Assembly (NCBI GenBank): GCA_021776055.1
Contig: JAJFGP010000030.1
Location: 1-37,809, forward strand
Reading direction: 5' to 3'
Source: Kiloniellaceae bacterium
GTDB lineage: Bacteria; Pseudomonadota; Alphaproteobacteria; Kiloniellales; J153
DNA: 37,809 nt
The first letter of the stretch is position 1, and the number at the start of each line of letters is the position of its first letter. Shown here one piece after another: positions 31,575-37,809 of the stretch. The position numbers and the translations under genes are program-made. The notes beneath the pieces were generated by a model. That model was not told the DNA's origin. It worked only from the letters and a program-made list of their open reading frames with translations, and made no database searches.

Positions 31575-32890
31575 GTCCGCTCAGTCTTGGCATTCTGGTT
31601 TCCGTCGTCACGCTGGCGGTGCTCATCACCGGCGCGCCGGTGGCATTTTCGCTTGGGGCCGTTGCCATCGGTTTTCTCCTCGTCTTCGATGGGTTTGGCG
31701 CGTTGTCGATCATTCCCAACATCTTTTACGGCGGGCTCGACAATTTCGCTTTGCTATCGATCCCCATGTTCATCCTGATGGGCGGTGCCATCGCCTCGTC
31801 GCGCGCGGGCTCGGACCTGTATGAGGCGCTGGACCGCTGGCTCTATCGGGTGCCCGGCGGCCTGATGGTCTCCAACATCGGCGCCTGTGCCATTTTTGCG
31901 GCGCTGTCCGGTTCGTCTCCGGCGACCTGCGCCGCCATCGGCAAGATGGGCATTCCGGAGATGCGTAAGCGCGGCTACCCGGCCAGTGTCGCCACCGGTT
32001 CGATTGCCGCCGGGGGGACGCTCGGCATCCTCATTCCACCGTCGATCACCATGATCGTCTATGGCATTGCCACCGAGACCTCCATCGGCCGTCTGTTCAT
32101 CGCCGGGCTGTTGCCGGGTCTGATGCTGACCGGTTTGTTTATCGCCTGGGGCCTGTATTCCGCGCGGCGCGAGGGTTATCGGTTCGCGGCCAAGGCCGGC
32201 GTCCACTACACCCTACGCCAACATCTGGAGATCCTGCCACGGGTCGGTCCGTTTCTGCTCATCATTGCCGGCATCCTGTGGGTGCTCTACGGCGGCGTCG
32301 CCACGCCCTCGGAAGCGGCCGGGGTCGGCGCCATGTTCTGTCTGATTCTGGTGGCCGTCATTTACCGGGTATTCCGGCCGGTCGAGTTGTGGAAAATCCT
32401 GCGCTCGGCCATGGGCGAGTCGGCCATGATCATGATGATCATCGCCGCCGCGGCACTGTTCAGTTACATGATGTCGTCTCTGTTCATCACCCAATCGCTG
32501 GCCATGTGGATCGGCGAACTTGAGGTCAATCGCTGGGTGCTGATGGGCTTCATCAATGTGTTTCTGTTGGTGGCCGGGTTTTTCCTGCCGCCGGTGGCGG
32601 TAATCCTGATGACCGCGCCGACCTTGCTGCCGATCGTCGAGGCGGTTGGCTTCGATGCCATCTGGTTTGCGGTCGTCTTGACCATCAACATGGAGATTGG
32701 CCTGATTACCCCGCCGGTCGGCCTCAATCTGTACGTTATCAACGGCATCGCGCCGGACGTGCGGCTGCAGACCATTCTATGGGGGGCCTTGCCGTTCATG
32801 GGCTGCATGGTGGTGGGCATCATCCTCCTGTGCATTTTCCCCGAGATCGCCCTGTGGCTGCCCGAGGCCATGATGGGCCGGTCTCTCTGA
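31571..32890 (+). CDS. matM: TRAP transporter large membrane subunit (DctM family)
   Basis: The large transport subunit has 439 residues from GTG 31571, which overlaps matQ by four bases; the frame is open far upstream inside matQ but has no family similarity there. It has about 12 hydrophobic segments. DctM marks are LLSIPMFILMGGAIASS, FAALSGSSPATCAAIGKMGIPEMRKRGYPASVATGSIAAGGTLGILIPPSITMIVYG, and near the end MEIGLITPPVGLNLYVINGI. It uses an ion gradient to import the substrate delivered by MatP. matA follows after about 109 bp. Confidence 0.94.
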   Translation: MSPLSLGILVSVVTLAVLITGAPVAFSLGAVAIGFLLVFDGFGALSIIPNIFYGGLDNFALLSIPMFILMGGAIASSRAGSDLYEALDRWLYRVPGGLMVSNIGACAIFAALSGSSPATCAAIGKMGIPEMRKRGYPASVATGSIAAGGTLGILIPPSITMIVYGIATETSIGRLFIAGLLPGLMLTGLFIAWGLYSARREGYRFAAKAGVHYTLRQHLEILPRVGPFLLIIAGILWVLYGGVATPSEAAGVGAMFCLILVAVIYRVFRPVELWKILRSAMGESAMIMMIIAAAALFSYMMSSLFITQSLAMWIGELEVNRWVLMGFINVFLLVAGFFLPPVAVILMTAPTLLPIVEAVGFDAIWFAVVLTINMEIGLITPPVGLNLYVINGIAPDVRLQTILWGALPFMGCMVVGIILLCIFPEIALWLPEAMMGRSL

Positions 32891-32999
32891 GCTTTTGCCG
32901 GGGTTGGCGGATATCTAGGAATTTTATCCGCACTGGCTTCGCGATGGTTTCATAAATACATGTTATTCGTGGCTTTATGGTCAGCGGCCAGTGGCGGAT

Positions 33000-34424
33000 A
33001 TGACGGAACAGAGTGAAACCTTCTTCGCCCGGACCCTATCGAACCTAACGGGGGTCTGGCGCGATATCGCGCAAAGCGCGGCGCGCAGCGTCGGCCTGAA
33101 CGGTCACGCGGTGGCGACCGATCTGCGGGCGTTGATGGCAGAGTGCTTGGAGGCGCGCGGGGGCGAGGTGTCCGCCCGCATGCGCGCCGCCGAGCTGGGC
33201 AAGACCTATCTGGAGCTGGATGCTGCCGGCCGCCGCCGGTTCCTGGATATCCTGGCGGAAGAGTTCGCCGTGGACGAGACGACGCTGGCGGCCGCGGTTA
33301 CCCAATATCAGGCGGCGGAAGACGCGGAGGAGCGACTGGCGGCGGGGGCCGCCTTGCGCAAGGCCGCGGTGCCGCGCCGGGTCCGTTTGTTGACGCAATT
33401 CAACGCGCTACCGGAAGGCGTTAAATTTCTAGTGGATCTGCGGGCCGATTTGCTGGCTTTTGCCGACAAGACCCTGGCGCTGCGTGGTCTAGACGAGGAT
33501 TTGCGCGAGCTTTTGACGTCGTGGTTCGATGTCGGCTTTTTGGATCTCTATCAGATCACCTGGGAATCGCCGGCGGCCCTTCTGGAGAAACTGATCGCCT
33601 ACGAAGCGGTTCATGAGATTCGCTCCTGGGACGATTTGCGCAACCGGGTCGATTCCGACCGCCGGTTGTTCGCCTTGTTCCACCCGCGCATGCCCGACGA
33701 GCCGCTGGCCTTTGTGGAGGTAGCCTTGGTCAAGGGGATCGCGGACAGCGTCCAAGCCTTGCTCGACGAGCGGGCACCGAACGCCAACCCCGCCGATGTC
33801 GATACGGCCATTTTCTATTCGATCTCGAATACCCAGCGCGGATTGCGCGGCATTAGTTTCGGCGATTACCTGATCAAGCGCGTGGTTCAGCGGCTGACCA
33901 AGGAACTGCCACGGATCAAGACCTTTGCAACCTTGTCGCCGGTGCCTAGATTTTCCGCCTGGCTGAACAATTGTCCGGCTGAAACGGTCATCCAAGCCAT
34001 GAACGAGGTTGAGCTTGGTGGCGTGTGCGCCCTGGGTGGTATCGACGACCCGGTGGCGGCGTTGCGTGCCGTCCTGGCCCGCGCTGACTGGCCGAGTGAC
34101 CCGGTTATTTGCAAGGCTCTCAAGGAGCCATTGCTTCGCCTGGGCGCGCGCTACATGTTGGAGCGGCGTGAGAGTGGGGAACCCATCGACCCGGTGGCCC
34201 GGTTCCATTTGAAGAACGGCGCCAGGCTGGAACGAGTAAACTGGCTTGGCGACGTATCGGAGCAGGGATTGCGCCAATCCGCCGGGCTGATGGTGAACTA
34301 CCGATACGATCTTGACGAAATCGAAGCGAACCACGAGACCTATATGAAGGGCGGGCGGATCGCCATGAGCGCCGAGGTGCGGGCGATGACCAAAGGCCTG
34401 CCGGGCCGCGTTAGGTTCGGCTGA
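33000..34424 (+). CDS. matA: Malonyl-CoA decarboxylase
   Basis: The enzyme converts malonyl-CoA to acetyl-CoA and CO2. It has 474 residues from ATG 33000; a GTG at 32991 would add three. The N-terminal helical domain covers about 1-180 and ends in WFDVGFLDLYQITWESPAALLEKLI. The catalytic GNAT-like domain shows FYSISNTQRGLRGISFGDYLIKRVV (conserved active-site serine at 274 or 276) and FHLKNGARLERVNWLGD with His403. Both match human MLYCD motifs. It sits 109 bp after matM, probably in the same transcription unit. The intergenic region is AT-richer than its surroundings, but I see no clear promoter. Confidence 0.95.
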   Translation: MTEQSETFFARTLSNLTGVWRDIAQSAARSVGLNGHAVATDLRALMAECLEARGGEVSARMRAAELGKTYLELDAAGRRRFLDILAEEFAVDETTLAAAVTQYQAAEDAEERLAAGAALRKAAVPRRVRLLTQFNALPEGVKFLVDLRADLLAFADKTLALRGLDEDLRELLTSWFDVGFLDLYQITWESPAALLEKLIAYEAVHEIRSWDDLRNRVDSDRRLFALFHPRMPDEPLAFVEVALVKGIADSVQALLDERAPNANPADVDTAIFYSISNTQRGLRGISFGDYLIKRVVQRLTKELPRIKTFATLSPVPRFSAWLNNCPAETVIQAMNEVELGGVCALGGIDDPVAALRAVLARADWPSDPVICKALKEPLLRLGARYMLERRESGEPIDPVARFHLKNGARLERVNWLGDVSEQGLRQSAGLMVNYRYDLDEIEANHETYMKGGRIAMSAEVRAMTKGLPGRVRFG

Positions 34425-34449
34425 CGGCGCCGGAAATCGGATACCAAGC

Positions 34450-35616
34450 ATGGCAAAGGCCAATTCGAAACAGCGATTTGACGACGTCCGCGCGGTAGCA
34501 CAAGCGTTGCGGCCGAGCTATCCGGTCTATTGCTTGCGCCCGGACCTGTTGGCGGAAACGGCCAGGCGGTTCATCAGTGTATTTCCCGGCACCGTGCTTT
34601 ACGCGGTGAAGTGCAATCCGCATCCTTTGGTGCTCGACGTTCTCTACAAGGCCGGCATTCGCCATTTCGACACGGCATCGCTGCCGGAAATTGCCCAGAT
34701 CTGTGAGACGTATCCGGAGGCGCACGCTTACTTCATGCATCCGGTGAAGGGGCGGGCGGTAATCACCAGCGCCTACTCGGTCTACGGTATCCGCCACTTC
34801 GTGGTCGACCACGAAAGCGAGCTTACCAAGGTCGTGGACGAGACCGGGGGGGAGGACTTGGTCATCGTCGTGCGTGTGCGCACACCGACGGCCGCGCACA
34901 CCCTTTACGATCTATCGTCCAAGTTCGGGGCCACGCCGTCGGAGGCAGCGGCCCTGATGCGCGCGGCACACGAGCGGGGCTGCAAGGTTGGCTTGGCCTT
35001 CCACGTTGGCTCGCAGTGTATCGATCCAAGCTCCTACGGAACGGCGCTCGCCTTGGTGGGAGAGACGATCGAGATGGCGGGCATCAAGCCCGTGTGCCTG
35101 GATGTGGGAGGCGGTTTTCCGGCTGCCTACGTGGGACGGTCGGTTCCGCCTCTGGAAGATTTTATGACCGAAATTCGGAACGGGCTGAAGCGCTTAACGC
35201 TTGATCCCACGGTCGATATTCTGGCCGAACCGGGCCGCGCTCTTGTGGCCGATGCCTGCTCGCTTCTGACTCAGGTGCAACTGCGCAAGGACGACCGCCT
35301 CTACCTCAACGACGGCATATACGGCAGCCTGTCCGAAATGATGCAGGTCGACGTTCGCCAGCCGGTGCGGGTCATCCGCCTGAGCGGGAGTGTTTCACAG
35401 GATCTCCAGCCATTCGTCCTGAACGGCCCGACCTGCGATTCCCTGGATGTGCTTCCGGGAACCTTCGATCTGCCGGCCGACGTGCGGGAGGGGGACTGGA
35501 TCGAGATCGATCAGGTGGGCGCCTATTCCAACGCCCTGGCGACACGCTTCAACGGGTTCTTTCCGGAGACCTTCGTTGAGGTGCACGATGCGCCGCCCGC
35601 CGCCGCTGCCGCGTGA
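34450..35616 (+). CDS. Ornithine/lysine decarboxylase-like PLP enzyme (fold III)
   Basis: This 388-residue protein of the ornithine/diaminopimelate/arginine decarboxylase family makes a polyamine, most likely putrescine or cadaverine. Visible are the PLP lysine in LYAVKCNPHP (Lys54), FHVGSQC with the conserved His, LDVGGGFPAAYVG, AEPGRALVADAC and the C-terminal NGPTCDSLD with the catalytic Cys329-Asp330; Tyr359 lies in VGAYSNA. The Cys-Asp pair in GPTCDS, the ornithine-decarboxylase branch and the absence of a DapDC-specific extension favour ODC or the bifunctional L/ODC of alphaproteobacteria over LysA. It follows matA by 25 bp and the hydrolase gene follows immediately. Confidence 0.9.
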   Translation: MAKANSKQRFDDVRAVAQALRPSYPVYCLRPDLLAETARRFISVFPGTVLYAVKCNPHPLVLDVLYKAGIRHFDTASLPEIAQICETYPEAHAYFMHPVKGRAVITSAYSVYGIRHFVVDHESELTKVVDETGGEDLVIVVRVRTPTAAHTLYDLSSKFGATPSEAAALMRAAHERGCKVGLAFHVGSQCIDPSSYGTALALVGETIEMAGIKPVCLDVGGGFPAAYVGRSVPPLEDFMTEIRNGLKRLTLDPTVDILAEPGRALVADACSLLTQVQLRKDDRLYLNDGIYGSLSEMMQVDVRQPVRVIRLSGSVSQDLQPFVLNGPTCDSLDVLPGTFDLPADVREGDWIEIDQVGAYSNALATRFNGFFPETFVEVHDAPPAAAAA

Positions 35617-35623
35617 CCGCCCC

Positions 35624-36475
35624 ATGATCACCCCGGCTCGCGAGGGGTACGTCCGCTGCCTCTCTGCCGCCGGTTTTCACCGCATGGCTTATGCCGAATG
35701 GGGCCCGCCGGACGCGGCGCGGACGGTCGTTTGCGTGCACGGTCTGACCCGATGCGGGCAGGACTTCGAGGTGCTTGCATCGGCGCTGGTCGAGGATGGC
35801 TGGCGCGTCGTCTGCCCGGATGTCGTGGGGCGGGGTAGTAGCGATTGGCTAACCGACCCGACGTCCTATGCCTACGCCCAGTATCTGGCGGACATGACCG
35901 CGCTGTTGGCGCGTCTGGCGGTGGAGCGCGTTGCCTGGATCGGCACCTCCATGGGCGGCTTGATCGGCATGATGCTGGCGGCACAACCGGGGAGCCCAAT
36001 CGAGCGGCTGCTGCTCAACGACATCGGCCCCTATATCCCAAAGGCGGCGCTGGCGCGGCTGGCCACCTATGTTGGGACCGACCCGCTGTTTCCCGATATG
36101 GCCGCCGCCGAGTGGTACGTGCGCGACGTACATGGACCCTTCGGCGACTTGGGTGACGATGGGTGGCAGCGGCTGACAGAAATCAGTGTCACAGCCGCCG
36201 ACGGTGGCGGTTTCCGCCTGCATTATGATCCGCGTATCGGTGACGCCTTCCGCCAAGGCCCGTTGGAGGACGTCGACCTGTGGCCAATCTGGGATCGCAT
36301 TGCCGCCCCCACACTCACATTACGTGGGGAAAACTCCGACCTTCTGGCGCCCGAGACAGCGGCACAAATGGGTCAGCGTACCCAAGTGATTGAAATCCCC
36401 GGCTGCGGTCACGCCCCGGCGCTGCGTGCGGCGGACCAAGTGGCGCTGGTTCGAGAATGGCTGAACGCGGGTTAG
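35624..36475 (+). CDS. Alpha/beta hydrolase
   Basis: This is a 283-residue alpha/beta-fold hydrolase from ATG 35624; ATG 35588 in the same frame would overlap the decarboxylase gene and add 12 residues. Visible are the oxyanion turn VCVHGLTRCGQDF, the nucleophile elbow WIGTSMGGLIG, and the catalytic histidine in PGCGHAPAL. The acid is probably in LRGENSDLLAP. The substrate is unknown; esterase, lactonase or C-C hydrolase activities are all possible. It lies 7 bp after the decarboxylase stop, so the two are likely cotranscribed. The start has no clear ribosome binding site, which suggests translational coupling. Confidence 0.85.
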   Translation: MITPAREGYVRCLSAAGFHRMAYAEWGPPDAARTVVCVHGLTRCGQDFEVLASALVEDGWRVVCPDVVGRGSSDWLTDPTSYAYAQYLADMTALLARLAVERVAWIGTSMGGLIGMMLAAQPGSPIERLLLNDIGPYIPKAALARLATYVGTDPLFPDMAAAEWYVRDVHGPFGDLGDDGWQRLTEISVTAADGGGFRLHYDPRIGDAFRQGPLEDVDLWPIWDRIAAPTLTLRGENSDLLAPETAAQMGQRTQVIEIPGCGHAPALRAADQVALVREWLNAG

Positions 36476-36523
36476 GCGCCGGGCGAATCCTGTTATTCTT
36501 GCCTGTGCTCCGAGGAGTTGCCG

Positions 36524-37345
36524 ATGGCAATGGCACAGGAGGATAAACATCATCTCATGGACGCTTACACGCCGGCGCAAATAGCCTTGCTGGTCGAGCG
36601 GGGCGGGGTGGCCAAGGTCCGCCTGACAGCCTTGCAGACGGCGACGCTCGGTGTTCTCGCCGGCGCCTTCATCGCTTTCGGCGCGATGTTCTACACGCTC
36701 ACCATCACCGGCAGCGACCTAGGATTCGGGCCCTCCCGGTTGCTTGGCGGGGTTGCCTTCTCCCTCGGCTTGATTCTGGTTCTTGTGGGCGGCGCGGAGC
36801 TTTTCACCGGCAACAATCTGATCGTCATGGCCTGGGCCGAGCGCAAGGTCTCGAGCTGGCAGCTTTTGCGTAACTGGGTCCTTGTCTATTTGGCCAACTT
36901 CGTCGGTGCTCTCGGGGCGGTGGTGCTATTCTATCTGGCTGGCGCGCTGGACCTTAGCGGCGGCGCGGTTGGGCAAACGGCGGCGCGTATTGCCGAAAGC
37001 AAGCTGAGCCTTGATTTCAGCACCGCGTTTTTTCGCGGCATCCTGTGCAACACGCTGGTCTGCCTGGCCGTTTGGCTCAGTTTCGCGGCCCGCAGCGTAG
37101 CCGGCAAGATTCTGGCGATCATCTTCCCGATTTCCGCCTTTGTGGCCTTGGGCTTCGAGCACTCGGTCGCCAACATGTACCTGATCCCCATCGGTATGCT
37201 AGCGAACGGCAGCGGCATCGACCTAGCCGCGCTGCTGCGCAACCTTTTGCCGGTCACTCTTGGGAACATCGTCGGTGGGAGCGGTCTTGTCGCGCTAACC
37301 TATTGGCTCGTCTACTTGCGGCGTCCGCCGGTCGAGAATCGCTAG
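36524..37345 (+). CDS. Formate/nitrite transporter family channel
   Basis: This 273-residue protein of the FNT family is a pentameric channel for small anions such as formate or nitrite. The ATG 36524 has GAGGAG 6 nt upstream, which selects it over TTG 36518. Six hydrophobic segments are visible. Family marks are GGAELFTGNNLIVMAW, FFRGILCNTLVCLAVWLSFAARS and FVALGFEHSVANMYLIPIGM with the central conserved histidine. Neither a formate-lyase nor a nitrite-reductase gene is nearby, so the substrate is open. The stop codon lies inside CTAG, shared with the convergent DUF3105 gene. Confidence 0.9.
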   Translation: MAMAQEDKHHLMDAYTPAQIALLVERGGVAKVRLTALQTATLGVLAGAFIAFGAMFYTLTITGSDLGFGPSRLLGGVAFSLGLILVLVGGAELFTGNNLIVMAWAERKVSSWQLLRNWVLVYLANFVGALGAVVLFYLAGALDLSGGAVGQTAARIAESKLSLDFSTAFFRGILCNTLVCLAVWLSFAARSVAGKILAIIFPISAFVALGFEHSVANMYLIPIGMLANGSGIDLAALLRNLLPVTLGNIVGGSGLVALTYWLVYLRRPPVENR

Positions 37346-37809
37346 CGTATCGGGTGTTCGGGTCCGCGGCCGCGGTAGGCATCGACGAACGCGGCGGCCG
37401 TGGCGGGATTGAACGGATCGAGCCGAAGCACCTTGCGCCAAGCGGTCATGATGACCGCCTTACCGATACCGGGGCTGGGGGTGACCACGACGCCGTCCCA
37501 CTGCCCGCCGTATAGCCCGGCCCAATCCTTGAGGGTGGCCATGACATCGTCGCCCGGTTCGTCGTAGTAGATGACGACGTTGCCATGCTCCAGCGCGTGC
37601 ACGATCTGGGTCGGGCGCTGCGATCGGGAGTGAAAGCCGGTGGTCGTCCAGGTGGACTCGTGCGGCCCGGTGGTTGGGAACGGCGTGTCGTAAACTTGCG
37701 TCTGTCCGAGTGCCAGGTGGGACCGGCCCAGGTCCGGCAGGGTTTCGATGTTTTGCAAGGCAGATTGACCCTCAGCGGCCAGGGCCATGAAGCGACTCTC
37801 GATTTGGTT
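37342..37809 (-). CDS. DUF3105 protein (N-terminus cut by window edge)
   Basis: The frame is open to the right edge, so the start is probably outside; an internal ATG at 37788 is possible. 155 residues are visible. The DUF3105 pattern is present: YDTPFPTTGPHESTW, then VHALEHGNVVIYYDEPGDDVMATLKDW and a conserved tail with VVVTPSPGIGKAVIMTAW. Family members usually have an N-terminal signal or anchor, which would lie beyond the edge; function is unknown. The histidines in GPHEST and HALEHG could bind a metal. The gene converges on the FNT gene; the two overlap by the four bases CTAG. Confidence 0.75.
   Translation of the reverse strand, partial: NQIESRFMALAAEGQSALQNIETLPDLGRSHLALGQTQVYDTPFPTTGPHESTWTTTGFHSRSQRPTQIVHALEHGNVVIYYDEPGDDVMATLKDWAGLYGGQWDGVVVTPSPGIGKAVIMTAWRKVLRLDPFNPATAAAFVDAYRGRGPEHPIR

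Noticed and set aside
33489-34463. A 324-codon minus-strand open frame opposite matA
   Set aside because: It covers the malonyl-CoA decarboxylase coding region, including the catalytic motifs, and has no recognisable domain.

Overview
The window is a GC-rich, gene-dense chromosomal segment of an alphaproteobacterium, most likely from the Rhodospirillales or a near relative. The evidence is the conserved order rpoZ - rel - DUF2062 - pdxJ - acpS - lepB - rnc - era - recO, the alphaproteobacterial style of SmpB, LepB and ParC, a CtrA-type TTAA-N7-TTAAC box in front of motA, and a GntR-controlled malonate locus with a TRAP transporter. The placement comes from protein motifs and gene order read by eye; no database search was run.

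Layout. 1-3.1 kb: dapA (cut by the left edge) and smpB on the plus strand, convergent with a minus-strand pair of a family-5 uracil-DNA glycosylase and a NYN-domain protein, then divergent folK. 3.1-10.8 kb: a plus-strand housekeeping run, rpoZ, bifunctional Rel, DUF2062, pdxJ, acpS, lepB, rnc, era and recO, with many start/stop overlaps. 10.8-12.4 kb: a visibly less GC-rich islet holding one MDR-family oxidoreductase and about 330 bp without a recognisable gene. 12.4-17.6 kb: a DadA-like FAD oxidoreductase, parC, a secreted DUF3108 protein and bioY. 17.7-21.0 kb (minus): motA, motB, an RDD membrane protein and the N-degron aminoacyl transferase bpt. 21.1-29.8 kb (minus): matR, matB, a penicillin-acylase-family Ntn hydrolase, then ilvA, cbs and a cystathionine lyase, the last two overlapping by 4 bp. 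29.97-36.5 kb (plus): the TRAP genes matP-matQ-matM, malonyl-CoA decarboxylase matA, an ornithine/lysine decarboxylase-like enzyme and an alpha/beta hydrolase. 36.5 kb to the end: a formate/nitrite-type channel convergent with a DUF3105 protein cut by the right edge.

How the genes work together. The clearest functional unit is malonate use. MatPQM would import malonate, MatB makes malonyl-CoA, MatA decarboxylates it to acetyl-CoA, and MatR probably acts at the perfect palindrome TTGTATACAA in the divergent intergenic region. The ilvA-cbs-cth group fits reverse transsulfuration (homocysteine to cysteine) with 2-oxobutyrate metabolism. rpoZ next to rel joins a ppGpp-binding RNA polymerase subunit to the ppGpp enzyme.

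I found no CRISPR array, phage, complete insertion sequence, tRNA or rRNA, and no clearly new multi-gene system. The most useful leads are regulatory: the CtrA box at motA, the MatR operator region, a possible leaderless start at the DUF3108 gene, a hairpin covering the parC ribosome binding site, and a short dispersed intergenic repeat present three times.
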